Positions 11,346 through 31,141 are shown, counted from the first letter of the stretch. The stretch: 64,000 nt of DNA from Isoetes taiwanensis (GCA_021234155.1 JAJEKV010000216.1:808001-872000); one strand, 5' to 3'. The notes: generated by a model not told the origin, from the sequence alone. Program-made: numbers and translations.

Positions 11346-14300
11346 TCCTTTGCACTATGTATGATCCCCTATAAAGTAGCATGAAGATCCACATGTGTGC
11401 TAGACGAGCTTCACATAGGAACCTTATCCTTATCTATTAAGATCTAAAAATCCTTTAATGAAAGGTATAGGATCTTCGAGAAATTTCAGCTGCTGCCGAA
11501 ATAGCACTGATACCATATTTAATTCTATTTTATCCATTTCTATAATGATCTATTTCTTCATTTGCCTTTTTCCCTTATTTGCTTTTTCCTCTATAATTTT
11601 ACGAAGCTTCCATTGACTCATATCCAAGCGAAATTCTCACCTTCTAGAGGATTGAAGAAGGTATCTTGAGTGGTCACTGCACTATTAGTAGAATTTGAGC
11701 TACTATTTATATTCTTTAAATATCCTTCTTTATTTGGAGCATTTTGCTGAGAATATACTTGTTATTCTAGCTGATTGTTTCCTGTGAGAATTTTGGAATC
11801 TGCTTTGTATTATTTGAGGATGCATCTTTGAACTCTGACATAATACACATACCAAAAATGTCTATGGTTGCATTTTTATACTGAGAAGGCAGACAAACCT
11901 AACCATCTAAGAGATGAAGAAGTGTGTTCACCAAAAGCATCATTGAATAGAATGGTAAGGACTATCTTTAGTGAGGTCAAGTTGAACAAATGATCTTGGA
12001 GGTCCGGGCCGGGCAAGCATTAAGTAGAAATGTATGTGCTAATTGAATTGAATAGGATTTAAGACAATCCTCATTCCATAAAATTAGATTAAGGCCATGC
12101 AGAGAAATGGAAGCAATACAAAGACTATTCATTTGCTCATTGTAAAGTTTGAGATGCCATTTGAGAAAGAAACGATGGAAGGTCTCTCAGACAAAGATAG
12201 ACTTATAATTTAGAAAGATATTGGCAATTTTTGTGCTATCACCTTCTATCATCATAATATAAGGAATACATAACATTAATAAAATTACCTTGTGAAAATT
12301 TAAGCAAGAGACCCATATGTCATTAAGCTTTAAAGAACATTTGTTAACCTTGATAATAACAATCATATTTTGTAGAAAAAACTGAATTTTGGAATGAACA
12401 TATGACAAATTCAAGGAATATGGAGAAAAAAGCTGTTGCCCTGGTTCCTAAAGAGGTTAGAGTTCAAGAAGGCCAAAGATCTAAAGTATTGTGTGGATGA
12501 ATGGGAAGGGTTGACCTAGACTCATCATAATGCGGGATTTTAGTAGCGTGGATCGCTTGTTGATAATATACCGTGAAATGTCCGGATCATTTGAGAAGTT
12601 GTTTTAAATTGGGGCAGATATTAGGATCTCAGATACTGCTGGCTGAATTTCTCCAACAATGTTAGAAATTTATCAAAGAGAATGATCTGGGATCTTGAGG
12701 AAGAAACTTAACCGATTTAAGAAGAGAAGTCCAATCGATGGTACAAGATCATCAAGGCATGAAGGATGGCCAAATATTAGGGTAGAGAGGCTTTCAATTT
12801 CCATTCATAAAGATCAGGGAGAAAGCAAAATAAACACGTGAATAAATAATAGAGAAGAGCGAAAGCATGAGGAAATGGTGAAATGGCAGGAAGAAAGGAA
12901 AAAAACTGGATTATCTAAAAGATGAGCAAATTGCCTATCTCAACGTCAAGAAATAAACCATATCATCCTGATTTTACTCATAGTATACTTTTACTTGAAT
13001 TAGGTCCTCAACCCAAGCACAACTTAACCATGAATGAGCCTATTGCAGTCGGAATTTTTTGCCCTATGAATTTTGTAACCCATATTTCAATCTTTTCTAT
13101 TTTGGATTCATCAATGTCTGGGATGAAAGAGTATTCTGGAAAGAAGAAAAGAACATCCAAACTATTCTTTTTTAGATCAAACTATTCCAAAGCTCGAAAC
13201 TTGAACCTCGTAGTCAACCATAAGTGATTCTATTACTGTATTGAAGAAATGTAAAACCATTATATTCCATAAGTGGTATGAATCGATAGGGGAATTATAG
13301 ACCCTCTACATGGGCTTGTCTTTTTTGCTATAACCTCCCTTCGCCAAGTATGAGAAGTGTAAATAGAACACGAACGAATTTAAACAACAATTATATTCTA
13401 ACCTATCTAATCATACATAATACAATGATTAGGGCTCAGTTGTGAGTCTCATTTTAGGGTTAGAGGTCATATTTGCAGATGGGCATCAAGACTAAAAGGA
13501 GGTGTTAATGATTTTATCTTCTCATGTTAAACCTAAAATAGCACATGATCCTACGACCACCAGAGCCTTGACTAACTACATCTTGAGACTCTTGCATCCC
13601 AGTGAATTAGCAATCTGAGCTTGGCAACCTCGCCGTGTAATGAAGCTCCTCCTTCACCAAGCGTTGCCGTGTTTCGCACTTGTAGCTTCTCCTCCCAAGA
13701 ATAGACGACATAACACAATAATGGAGCAATGATATTGCTTTTTAAGTCTTTCATTTGAAAAGAAAGTCAACAATGGACCAAGAATGTTGCTTTCAATCTT
13801 TTATTTGACCAAAAAAGGAATGCAACAATGGACCAATAATATTGCTTTAAGTCCGTTGGAAAGCTCTCTCCGAGATCTTTTTGATAGTGTATGATATGGA
13901 TATGTTTGGTTAAGTTATCTATGCTAAAACAAAGATTTTTTCAAGGGGTTTGGTAGGCTTTCACATCTAATTCATACGTGATTGCGCTTATTGGATATTG
14001 TTTTATGGCTCATTCCGAATGAAGCTTGCAAAAATTACCATGCATTTTTAGATTTTGAGGCGCTTATTAAGCAAATTCCAAGGCTTCTAGATCCTTGTGC
14101 TAACAAGCGTAAAAGTTTTCCACTTTGGTTTCTCACCACAAGAATCCATGGAGGCCAAAGGGTTAGTAAATTCCAGGTTGAAAAATGTTTGTGTATGGGT
14201 GTTGCAAACTTTATGACTTTCGTAATAATGGGATCAATCTGCTCTATCTTTATGGTAACTCTTACTTATGTTCTATTTGTTTTATTGTGATGAAATTCAA

Positions 14301-14404
14301 AAGCTACAGTGATGAAAGCCTCAACTGAATTCTAGTTTTTTCCTCGGGTTTGAATTCTAAAATTTTTGTCACACGGGGTAGGACGTCCTAAGGCCCCTCA
14401 AGGC

Positions 14405-14500
14405 CAAAAATTAAATCCCCAACACATAACAACCAACACATAACAACCATTGACATTAACAACCAACACATAACTACCATTGAAGAATTAACACAACCAT
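14405..14500. repeat. Short degenerate tandem repeat (CAACACATAACAACCA type)
   Basis: About four degenerate copies of a 15-25 bp A/C-rich unit built on CAACACATAAC and AACCATTGA. Two nearby copies of TCACACGGGG (about 14370 and 14560) bracket it. Confidence 0.55.
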
Positions 14501-17084
14501 TGGGTCCAACACATTTAATATAAAATCCCCTTAACCCCCTTTGGTTTGGGTGCATATGTCACACGGGGATGACGAGGGGCAGCGTAGAGCTGTTGGATAG
14601 GCATATTTGCCCCTTATTTCTTAATCTACACCATGACGAAAGTTCCTCATTTGTGGGGTATGCAAGTACAAAATTTGTTATACTGTATAACAAGATTCAC
14701 AAAATACTATAAGATTTCAAGCGGAATACTATATGGTGTTGATTTTGTATGCGTGCATAAAGCATCGTGACATTTTCAAATTCAAGGACATGGAAATGGC
14801 AACGTGAGAGTGGAAATATGCAAATTTGTTGTCCTCATGGCCAATACACTTTGCTTTATGTTGCATTCACACTGTGTCATCTCTTCTTCTCACATCACTT
14901 ATGGCATGTGATGGAAGAAAAGTGCTCCAAATCTTGGCTGGTCATGGCAAGATAGAAGAATGTGGAAGTAGATAAACCTGAATGTGAGGACATAGAATCA
15001 ACCCCTCGCATATAATACAAATAGAAACATCCGAGCGATTACATGGATCTAACTTTAACGCGTCCTCGATTACTTTGAATCATTAGATGATACAACCAAT
15101 GTATAATCTTCTCGATCCAACTTTAATTCTACACTAAAAACAAAAGCGGCATATAAGCCGATAGATCGTTGAACGATGGATATGGCAAAAGGAACAAAAA
15201 ATGATAGTAGCATTAGTTAGAAAAAGCTATTCTTTGCCGGTTTAAGCCCTGAAGGAAAAGTACACTATAACTCTATTTAGAATCTTTCAAACATTTACCA
15301 CCTAGTTACCAACTACTTGCCAATATGAACACATGCTTTGGTTATACCACGGACATTGCTGCCTCTTTATAGGATATTGTAATAGGTGAATACACCTATA
15401 AATTATGGTTTAGATAGATAGTTACGCCATGCCACAATGAAATTACAAACACGTTAAGAATCAAATAGCGAGTTTATTAACAGATTAAGAAGGAAAACAA
15501 CCATTTTCCTCAGCACGCATATGATAGGGATCTTCTATCGCAGTGATGACTGAGGAATAAAAGATTGATGGAGAGATGCTGAATATAGACAAGTCTCCAT
15601 CACTCCGGTTAACTCCACTTCAACAGATGCATAATCGATTTTTCTATCAACCCTTAAGCCTGGTTTGTCTACAATTAGGTACATGCGATGCATGGATGAT
15701 GTAGGATAAAACTTGTTGAGAAATGCTTTGAACTCCTTTTATTCTGCTGAAAGGGTACAAAATCCCTGTTATGCAACTTTGGACAAACCATTTAACAAAG
15801 AAAATGAGGGTAAGGCAATACGTGCTTCGGTGCTGAATGATCCGGCCAAAGGCCAAATTTGAGAAAGGCTAAATTTTGGCTCCTTCGCACGATGAAAAAT
15901 CATCAGACAAAAATTTCCTATGAACTTGCATGTGGAAAGACTTGAGCTTAGCAATCGTGGCATGCATCCAGTTGCAATCGATAGGGAGAGCTAGAAGACA
16001 CAAAATCATAGGAAAAAAATTTCTTCAATTTTTGGGAAATCGGTAATTTATTCCGGCGCCCAAAATACACAAGACCTTAGAAATATAACTTTACAAAAAT
16101 CCCGAAATCATTTTTCTTCGAAACGAAAAAACCCAAATTAAAAGGTTTACTAATCAACTCGTAACACTAAGAGGAGATATGTCACAGGTGCTTGCATTTC
16201 ATGATGAAACACAACCAATAGAAGGCATTTATCCATATCCGTATAAACATCATGACCAAATTGTAGAATCCATCATAGAACTTGGGGAAGACGCCAAGAA
16301 AAGTATGATCTACCCAATAGTGTGCATCTTATGTGCGTAGTTGTCCAAATGCAAAACCTATGATGATGCTTGAATGTGTATAACTTCTAGGGTACAACTT
16401 AGTCTACCAAATCGTTGTTGCAGATGTTGATGCCTACCGTGGAAGTGGAAGTTGAAAAGCTTGAGGCAAAGGATTTTGAGTGTTGGAAAACTTTGGAGCT
16501 TATCGAAAATTTTTCAAAATAGTTGGAACTTCAAGTTACCATCTAGAAACTTTAGAGTCTTTATAGAAAAAACATGAAAATCTAATGAAAAATTTCCAAC
16601 CATGCAATAACTTGACATTTTAAGTTCTGAGCTAGAAAGTTCATGCAATCCTTCTCTACCCCAAAGTTTTCCCAACGATGATCTTGATCAGATGAGTAAT
16701 TATACATGCTTGCCGCCATGTTCCAAACAAGTACATTGACCGTTAAAACCATGCCACCATAGATGTCTTATTTTATTCACTTCATGTGAATTTTTCAGGT
16801 GTTTGCAAGGTTGTGGCATTATAAAATACTTTAGCCTAAATCAAATAAACTCTCCCATATGGGCTTTGTGGCCACAATGATTTCAAGCATTCAGCTGTTC
16901 TAGCTTTCTATATTTCCGACGGTCTCGATGAATTCCAAGGGACTAGGAAGGCATCCAAACCCTTTCTTCTTGCCATACGCGCCTTCCACAATTAAAAAAC
17001 CCAGTGTTGTCTGTCCCAGAAGTCATCGAATAATGGAGGGCATTCAATTCTCTGTTTGATCAGTAGAAAAAGGGAAGCTGGTTA

Positions 17085-22298
<5,214 letters not shown>

Positions 22299-24678
22299 TT
22301 TTCAGTTCCAATACATCCTGGTAACATCAGAACACTACATGCGTGTTTGTTACAAGCAGCAATATATACAAATTCTTTTATTCATGAAACCAACAGGAGC
22401 AGATGGCGGCTACAAGTTGGGATGTAAACATTTATTCATTGACTCGTCCATTCATAAATTCCAGGAAGGAATTGTATATTAATCTTGTATTATCTTGTAA
22501 AATATGACATCACTCTGTATACTAGTTTTATGTAATGCCACGTGGCTTAAATATGCAAGTTTTGTTTTCTGGTATTATGCCATTTACAAGTTTTGGCTTT
22601 AAAATGTTAATAAGTTAAGTTTGAAAGGCGATTTTTGCAATCCCTGTTGCCAGCTTAAGGCTTTTCTCTGTCATCATGTATATTTTATATCATTACCTTT
22701 CCTCTGCTACTAATTAATGCGCGTTTTTTTTTTTGCTGAGACTTGCAAAAGGATGATATGAGACCATTTCTGTTCAATGAAGGCTGTTAACAATCATTTG
22801 CAGTTGTCCTTTTTACCTGATCCTCTTTCAATCAACCTATAGAAAGACGTTTCCATTGAAAAATATCACAATCATCTTTTGCCAATTAAGGAGCTTCCAT
22901 CAAGGCAGTGCGCCCAATTCGCAAGCCTTGAGCATCTTATATCTCATAGCGATCTTGCATTCCTACAAAAGAAAAAGTGCATTCCTACAAAGAAAAAGAT
23001 TTTTGTTATCTTCATATTCCAGTTGGTTTTCAATATTAAACATGGCAGCTGAAGTGGTACATATATCGATGGTTAGCATACGAGTATAATGCTAGAAAGA
23101 ATCGATTTCTTACATCTTATCAAACCGTAACGTTTAGACGCACTAACAGTAACACTCCACAATGCGGTATTAGCTCCAGTTAAGTTCTTTTGAATTAGCA
23201 ACAAAGATAAATTAATTGTCTTCTGGTTAGTAGTATAAGGTGATATTTTAGGACTTAAGGTTCCCGAAGGTTTCGAAGGGGTATTCGTAGCATTATATCA
23301 CATTATAATCGATGGTGGACTCTAGACTTTGGTTTTTTGGAGAGAAGCGTGAATCAAACAGGACCCGAATATGGAAAGCTGAACCCAATCATCTGATACA
23401 GATGTCGATCTTGTGTCTGCACGTTGGCGCCTGGGCGAGGGGGATGGCATGACGTAAATATATAGAAGATGCCTGGTTCCAGGTATGTGGTAGTTTAAGT
23501 TTGATTCTGCTGTGGTATTTGGAGCCTTGATACAAAGTTTCCGGAGACGATTGAGAGGTCATAGGTTAAGCTCGATTTTACCCTCGCTTTTCCAAATCTT
23601 TGTTAGAATTCTTGCCGGAGGCAGTTCTCACGATTCAAAGGTAAGATGCTTAAGACGCAGGCTAGGAAAGGGAAGGGAAAGATTGAAGTCAATTTGTATG
23701 TTGGCAATTGATGGATGTCTGTGGGAAGGGTGGGGGAGAGCGAAGGTTAGGGAGGACAGAAAGGTTGCAGAGGAAGGAACTGGGCTCCTTGATGTCAGTG
23801 TCACTCTGGGATATGGGGGAATGGATATCCCAGAGCTAAACTACGAAAAACATTTGTACAATTTTTAATATCTAACCTTAATTGCAAGGCATATTTAAAG
23901 ATCTCAGATGATGCAACAACAGACTAGAAAGAAGCTCAAGCATCAAGATTGAGCAAGCTCTCACCAAACATAAATTTGAGCATAAATCAATTAAGCATAA
24001 ATACTTATTTTGGTCATGAAGTTCTTGGCATAGCAGTACTAAGGACCGAGTGCTTTTAATAATCTTTCTACCTGCAATTAGTCATAGAACTTGTTATCTC
24101 TGCATTTCCCATTCAAATTTCAGAATTTTTGTACTAAATCAAATAGTTCCCCTATCCAATAAGCATCTTTCTGATCATCCAATACACCAACGAGACGATT
24201 CTGCTAGAAAGAAATGGTGGGAGAAAAGGACCATGAATAGATTATTTCCAAGATCAGATTTTAGCTTTTTAATAGACATAAATCAATTTATTTTTCTAAA
24301 TTTTGCAGCTGCTTTCCATCTTCACCTCATAGGTCGACCTCCAACTGATTCAACAACTGAATTACCCTTTCAATGTGTCTAAACTAGAGGAAATAGACAT
24401 AATGCAGAAGCATCAAAGAAAGAAACCACGTTAGTGGATACCCGCACAAGATTTGCCGCCAGAACAAGGAAGAAATTTTTGCATCTATATCAGGAAAGAT
24501 CTATCCATCCGCCTTTGCTAGCATCAAGAAGCCCCAAACTCTCTCGCAGATCTAACTCCGCTTATGATGGCTTGCTTTTGAATGCTCTAGTTTAGTGCAT
24601 TGAATATGCCCTCAGAATTCTTCAATTTGGATTGAAGCTACTAGAACCTCAAATGGTCTCTATATCATTTGGAAGAAT
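22299..24678. other. ADCS 3' region and intergenic, no further gene recognised
   Basis: The first few hundred bases are probably the ADCS 3' untranslated region. A 118-residue plus-strand frame at 23512-23868 begins 38 bases after a TATATAG-like motif and contains a good splice donor (CAAAG|GTAAGA near 23640). It might be a leader exon of an unseen gene, but no motif supports this. The rest shows nothing I can call. Confidence 0.35.
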
Positions 24679-27624
24679 TTGAATCATACCTCAACGTATA
24701 AGAACCCAAGCAATTCCCCGCAAGTCGTCACATTCTCTTTTAAAGATAATTTGTTTGGGATTATAAATATTTATGGCCTAAAATTGACTCTTGGCTTCTT
24801 GATCACAATATTCAAACTTGGATTCTATCAGGGGACTTCAATAATACCCCTTTTGGAGATCTTAAAATTGGCAAGCACCTCAATATGACTTCAAATGAAT
24901 TGCCTTCTTGATAATCATCTACTCCATCATATTCCTTCATCTATTGCCAAGTTTACCTGATCCAACAAACAAGAGGGAAATAATAGGGTACTGTTCCCTT
25001 GATAGATTTTATGTCTCTAATATGAATCATCCTTTCTGGGATATTTGTCTTGTCATTAGTGATGAGTGTACTTCTATCTCTGACCACCAGCCTCAGTTCT
25101 TGACTACTAAGTTGGAGTTGACCTTTGGAAGACATGGTAATATTCCCTTCAAGCTCAATTGTTCCTTGCTTAATTTTGATCATTTATGTGAGGAATTCAG
25201 AGCCTTTTATGCATCTCTTCCCAGGTGTTTACATGCGACAATCAATCTATGAGGAATTTTATAATAACATCAAGGCTTCAAAATTCTAGATTAAAGGGTG
25301 ATAAAAACCTTCATGATCAAAAAAGACCACCAAAAAAAAGAATAGTTTCCTTAACTAGATTAAGCAGCCTAGAATTGACCTTCAAAGTGACCTCCCCATG
25401 CCAGAGATCGAGGCCGCGAACCTTCCCCTGCAACGGATGGTTTGATGCTCGAAAGTGTAAGGAACGCAAACGCCAGACTCGCCTCATCGCGGGATCAGAC
25501 ACGCGGAGCTCAGTGCCACCACCCATTACCGTGCCTTCCTCCAAGGAAACAAAGGCAAGGTACCGCAAGGCACCAAGGAGAAATGTTCGCCCACCGGGGG
25601 CGCCCACACTGGAGAACTTTTCGCGCAGGGTACTGCAGGAAAGATAGCCTACTGGGAACATCACGGCGGTGCAATGGGAGCGCATTCCAGAAATGCTTTA
25701 TGATCCCGGGAACACGGACGGATGTTGCTTCAGCATGGCCCGCCGGTGATCATGTAGAAGAAGATGTCGAAGAGACTCGGGCCCCAGTGGCTACACGGGA
25801 AGGCAGCGGACTTAGATTTCGCTGGCTGAGTTGCTCCAGTGGGCGGGACGGCCATGGTGCCCGTCCCTTGCTGCCTGCTTGTTCAACGGTACGCCGCAAA
25901 GGGTTTTCCCGGGTCATGGACCCTGGCGGTTGTTCGATTCATAAGGCGGGACCCACATCTTGTCCAACCAACCATCGAACCATCATGGTCAGCTCGGTGT
26001 TTGCAAAAGCTGTCTCTTGCGGGCATTCTCCGAATGGCCGGTAACTAGGATGGGCAGAGTCGAGGGTGCACTTACCCGGGGCTTCCGACCCGGATTCAAT
26101 CGCAGATTGATCACATCTTCACACTCCCGGGGCCTTGGTTGAGGACAGCGGAAACCGTCCTTTATATTCCATGCTCAAGCTTTGTGGACTTTGCAAAAGC
26201 TTTCACATACGACTCGAAAAGAAAAGGTAGATTGCACCATCCGGGCTCCCTATGGATCCAAACGCAGCGCAAGGCGTCTGATCGAGAGCCGCACAGCCGC
26301 ATGCAACCGGAAGGACGCCATCATTTGCCAAGAAAGCATTGGAGTTAGGGGCAAGGTTGTCCTCTCACCCACACTCTTTGGACTTTACATTGACCAGATT
26401 GGAAGCCTGGCTTGTTGCCAATGGGGGGGATGGTATACAGCTCTTCTTGCAGGTCATCCGCAGCTCATCTATGGATGATGTGGACCTCTTGGCCCATACA
26501 CCATAAGGCATGTGCACACTGGATGCCCCGGACACACATTCGCCGAAGGCGGCGGACATGCCCGTCAACCTAGCCAAGACTAAGGTGGTCCTCATATCCT
26601 CCTCACGCCATCCGACACCTCCGGCCACTTATCGGTAAGATGATGGTAGAGGTCACACCCAACTACAAGTACACGGGGGTGGAATTTCCGCCCTCAATGT
26701 ATTGGGATGCATCCATTCGCCGGGGTGACCATGAGTTGGAAGGCGCCAGACGCAATGCAAAAACAATAGTCACAGGCAGAGTTGTATGACTGGGGCCACC
26801 AGTCACATTTGTTAGAACAATCGGTAGAGCCAGTTCTTCCAGTATGGGGTCGAGATGTGGGGCCTGCTAATGGATGGTTCCAATACGATGAGTTCTTCAA
26901 CATGGTTAATTGCTTTGCCCCAATCTCCCATTTAGCCTATGGGTAAGAAACTTGATGGTTTACCCTCCGATTAAGAGATTTTTGCGATTTTTAAATCTTT
27001 TTCAAGGGTGAAGCACCGGTCATGATGGCTTTCCTAATTTTATCTAAAATTCGGGGATATTTTCAAGCAAAACTTTGTGCATATGATTCTAGAAATCCAA
27101 CCACTTGCATTCTCGCTATCTCACTGGGCTTATCTCCTTCATCCCTAAAGTTGATGATCAAAATGTCTCTCCATTGGAGACCTATATCCTTGACCAATAC
27201 CTCTTATAAAGTGTGTGCTAAAATTATTGCCAACCATGTTAAAACCACCTTCAGGCTAATATTAGTCTAAGTCAATCTACCTTCCTTTCAAATAGATTTA
27301 TTGTAGAAAACTACATTGCAGCCATGGAAGGCCTTCACTTGAACAAGCTCACAAGCCAAGATTGCATCCTTCTTGTTGGATTTCTCAAAAGCCTTTGACT
27401 CTATCCATTGAATTTCATTGATTTTGCTTTATGAAAAAATTGGTTTCTCTTCAAGCTTATTCAATTAATTCTTGGTCTTAATTCTAGAGTTCAGTCTTCT
27501 GTTCGTGTTAATGGTTTCCTCAGCAAATTTTTTCCTCTTGCCAATGGAGTGACGCAAGGCTACCCCCTATATTTTTATTGCAGTGGCTGAGATTCTTACT
27601 CGAGTCATCAACCATCAACAACAA
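24679..27624 (+). mobile_element. L1-type LINE, interrupted by a second LINE
   Basis: The outer element is an L1-type LINE. Its endonuclease tail lies at 24740-25250: NIYG, a GDFN-like block after a shift, then SLDRFYVSN and ISDHQP. From about 26925 the frame resumes with KKLDGLPSDEEIFAIFKSFS and a GKAPG-like block. Reverse-transcriptase motifs follow: LHWRPISLTNTSYKVCAKIIAN (27150-27240), a FSKAFDS-like block (about 27385) and NGVTQGYPL (about 27545). A different, more GC-rich LINE sits between about 25380 and 26900. The outer copy ends where the Copia LTR begins at 27625, so the YADD region is missing. Confidence 0.75.
25380..26900 (+). mobile_element. Nested second LINE, reverse-transcriptase portion, decayed
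   Basis: GC-richer than its surroundings and of a different LINE clade from the flanking L1. In mixed frames it encodes RKGFPGSWTLAVV, then HKAGDPTS-like and NYRTIMVSSVFAKL-like blocks (about 25890-26000), DHIFTL and FVDFAKAF (about 26110-26200), LSPTLFGLYIDQ (about 26360-26400), a degenerate catalytic block SSSMDDVDLLAHTP where YADD is expected (about 26465-26505), and VNLAKTKVVLISS (about 26555-26600). The order matches LINE reverse transcriptases. Frameshifts and the changed catalytic motif show it is dead. Confidence 0.75.
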
Positions 27625-28164
27625 TGATAAATAGGTATAGATTTTCAATTTCAAGATGCTAGCAATACTACTATACTACTAGGCAACAACACAAATCCTA
27701 GTCAAATATTTATAACATTGATATAATATTAATAATGTCACTGTAGCAGAAGTATTGCAAGTTTGATCAACGAACAATAATCGAACAAGTTTCCTTCTAG
27801 AACTCAAGCATTATTATACAACCTGTATTTTAAACCCGATCCGACCATTCACTCAGATCTTCATCTCAGACATCCTTCTTTATTTATTTACAGGCAATCT
27901 GACCAACCTAGAGTCAGTGTCCGACGCCCCGAGATATGTCGCCTTTGAAATGGTTTTGGCTCCCAAATTTGAGCCTTAACCTCCTCACAATAGTGCATTT
28001 AAATTTGGACCATTACTTTATAAATATCCTTTAAAAATATCCTCATTGAAAGTCTATTCTTATGCATCCGATAATCAATATTTTCAACTTCATTTTTTTT
28101 TTCACTTTGAATTCTCTAGCTCGATTTATTTGTAGGTGGTCTTCATAGTGCGAGATAGATGTGA
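27625..28164 (-). repeat. Left (3') LTR of the Copia element
   Basis: Shares its whole length with the right LTR: both begin with ATAAATAGGTATAG and end with GTGCGAGATAGATGTGA on the plus strand. A purine tract on the minus strand (AGAAAAAGGG) lies just outside it on the internal side, the expected polypurine-tract position. Confidence 0.8.
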
Positions 28165-28299
28165 CCCTTTTTCTGGATACTAACTAGATATGTGATGATC
28201 TACACATCATTTCAATAATTCTCCTTCATCACATATCTCTGTTACATTGAGCTCTTTCCTGAATTGAACAAATTTTGTTTCTGCCAAAGCTTTTGTGAA

Positions 28300-31141
28300 G
28301 ATGTCTGAGACCTGCTCTGATGTGTTTATGTAAGCCATTTGAATATATCCTTGCTTATAAAGTGAAGGTTTAATTCTATGTGTTTTGTTCTTTCATGCTC
28401 CTTTGGATTTTTAACGGCAATGCAACTCGGGCATTTGTCTGCCGTAATTGTGGTTGGCTCGGTTTGATAGCGGTGCAACTCGTCCAATAATCGCCTTTAA
28501 CCATGCAACTTCCCTTGGCCACTAATGACGGCAAAGATATTTCGCCTGCCGAGAACATAACAAATGATTTTTTGTTTCTTGCTTCTCCATGCAATATGAC
28601 CTCCTCCAAGGAATATGGCATAACCTGCAGCTTGACTTATGTGTGCTTAAGCCGCTCCCCAATTAGCATCACTATCGCAAGTAGCTTCAAATTCTTGCTA
28701 TTGTAAGGATATTCACAACGTATGCTATGTCGGATTTGAGTGTTATTAGCTAGAAAAAGTAAACAACCAACTAGTGCTCTATAAGGAATTTGTTGCATTT
28801 CCAATGTTCCATTGCTTGATAATGGTATTTCTATTGACCCTATGTCGGGGGAACAATGGGTGTTCTTGCTGAATGTGCATCCTCAAATTGAATCTTTTAA
28901 GCATATTATGCGATATATCTGCCGTTTCAGTTTAAGAACATTCTCATCTTTGTTTCATCACTTCAATACCAAGAAATTGTTTCAGTTCAGCCCATGTCAT
29001 TATCTGAAATCTTGCCTTCAATGTATCTTTACATTTTTGCATACAATTAGACTTGTTTGAGGGCATGATACAATTGTCCACGATATAGGGCTATGGGACA
29101 AAATTCCTTTTCAATCAGAGCCGGTATAAGTTGCCATCATTTCTTAGTTTTTCAAACCCCTGTTCTTGTCGGAATGAGTCCATACATAAATACCATTCTC
29201 TGGGCGATTGTTTAAGACCATAGCCCGGTTCAATTTCCAGACTTTGCTTTTTCTCGTCTCAAAGCCATGGGGATTGTTTCATGAATACATTACCTTCTAA
29301 TTTAGCATTTAAGAACGTTGTCTTCACATCCATATAGTGAAGTTCCATATCCATTGCATTTGCGAGACTGAGTAGTAATCTCAGACTTGTTAATTTGATA
29401 ATAGGGGAGTACGTTCATTATAATCTATCCTTTTTTTCTGCGTATAGCCATGTGCTACTAACGGCTTTATGCCTTTTGCTATCATCAGCATTCACTTTGA
29501 CTTTAAAAAGCCATTTACTCCCTATAACATTTTGATCAGATGGCCAATCCACTACTTCATATGTCTGTGTATTCTCAAATGATTCCAGTTTATCTTTCAT
29601 AGCTTGAAGCCATTTGTCCTTATTATCCTGAAGAGTGCTTCTTTAATCTGTATTTGGCGACGCTATCTTCCATAATTGCCATTATCTGTTTCATAATGTA
29701 CACCTAATTGTTCTACTCTCTTGCTTCGCCCATTTCATTTACGCTATAATCTTGCATGAGTTTTAACTCATCAACTAGCCTCTCTGCCCGTGTCTTTCTT
29801 TTCTTTGTATCTATCTCATTGTGATCTACTTCAATAGTGTTTGTTTCTATGTCTTTGCTATCATCCTTATCACCATCCGTGCTCTCTGTCGCAGTCATCA
29901 TCTAAATCTACTTGAAAAGTACCTTTTTGATATTTTTAGTGTCCCTAATTTGGAAGCTTCTTTTTGGATATTTGTCTTTATACAGGATGCCTTCATCCAA
30001 AACCATATCTCTGCTTATGACTATTTCTCTAATTTCTAGAATGTAAATTCTGTAGCCCTTTGATTCAGTGTCATATCCAACTAGGAATCCAATGAGTGCT
30101 TTATCATCCAACTTTTTCCTACTCTCAGAGGGCACATGACTATATGCTAAGCGACCATACGTTTTGAACATTTGGCCAGTTTAACTTTTCCTTTGAATTT
30201 GACCCGAGTTTAGATGGTACGTTACCTTGTAATGAAGCCGAAGGCAACATATTCTGGATAAGTACAACAGTTTTTAATGTTTCTTCCCAAAGATTATTTG
30301 GCAGGCAGCTGTGCTTATTCATCGTTCTCCAAAGATCCAGATTGTCCGATTCTTTCTTTCGCAATGCCATTCTGTTGAGGGCTATACCTGCATGTTAATT
30401 GCCTCTTGATCCCATTAGCAATGTAAAAATATTTAGATTTTTTGGACAAGTATTCTCCTCCACGGCCAGACCTTATGCATCTTACCTTCTTTCCTGTTTG
30501 TCTTTCCTCCTGTGCTACAAAGTGCTTAAAAGCTAAAATAGCTTGGGATTTTCTAGAAAGGCAGTAGCAAAAGCATCTCCTGCTATAATCATCAATAGAA
30601 GAGATGAAATACCTCTTATTAGTTCGGTTTTTCGACATTAAAGGGCCCACAAATCGGTGTAGATCAACTCAAGTACTTCTTTGTCTCTATGCTTTGCTCT
30701 TGCAAATGGCGACCCTCTTGATCTTGCCAAGCTCTTTTTCCCTTTTCCTACTAATCACAGACTGGTTTGTCCTTTTCTAAATCATTACATTCAATCCAGC
30801 TCTTTTTGGTCATGAACTTTATATTGTTATAGTTTGTATGTCCCAATCTATTATGCCACAGTTCCATGTCATGTATATTTATAGAATTTATGCTTGGGCA
30901 ATTCCTGCCTTTTATTTGAAACAAATTTCCACATCTATGTGCCAAGAACTTCAATTCATTTCCATGAAAGATCTTACATGCTTTTGAGTCAAAAGTGACT
31001 CTATACCCTAAATCTACTAACTGGCTAACGAAAATCAGATTTTTAATTATGCTTGGTACACATAAAACATTCTCGATATTAATGATGTTCCCTTGCAAGT
31101 CTGTAAGCTGCAGCAAGCCACTCCCTTCTATTGACTGCAAC
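28300..31141 (-). pseudogene. Copia pol polyprotein (protease, integrase, RT, RNase H), frameshifted
   Basis: Read on the minus strand. The protease tail VLCVPSIIKNLIFVSQL and the GAG-pre-integrase LWHNRLGHTNYNNIKFM are in 30751-31140. The integrase core, with RYFISSIDDYSR, SGRGGEYLSKKS and YSPQQNGIAKER (D-D-E type), is at 30380-30620. A GRLAYSHVPSESRKKLDDKA-type segment is at 30000-30170. The reverse transcriptase starts at KWLFKVKVNADDS (about 29500), with MDVKTTFLNAKLEGNVF (about 29300) and YGLKQSPREWY (about 29200). The RNase H tail, with IAVKNPKEHERTKHIELN, is at about 28370-28440. Many stops and frameshifts. Confidence 0.85.

Larger units (their letters stand above)
11141..17084. other. 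Long intergenic region, no gene recognised
   Basis: Scattered short open frames on both strands; the longest are 101 residues at 12922-13227 and 102 residues at 13982-14290 (the latter with a hydrophobic C-terminal end). None shows a family motif. A purine-rich low-complexity tract lies at about 11305-11345 and a short A/C-rich repeat at about 14405-14500. The last ~100 bases are probably the 5' leader of the ADCS gene. Confidence 0.4.

Noticed and set aside
12922-14290. ORFs of 101 and 102 residues as genes
   Set aside because: No motif, no splice-consistent neighbours and no codon pattern; likely chance frames in AT-rich DNA.
25442-26044. 200-residue plus-strand ORF as a host gene
   Set aside because: It mixes frames of a LINE; the neighbouring frames carry reverse-transcriptase motifs, while this ORF has none of its own.
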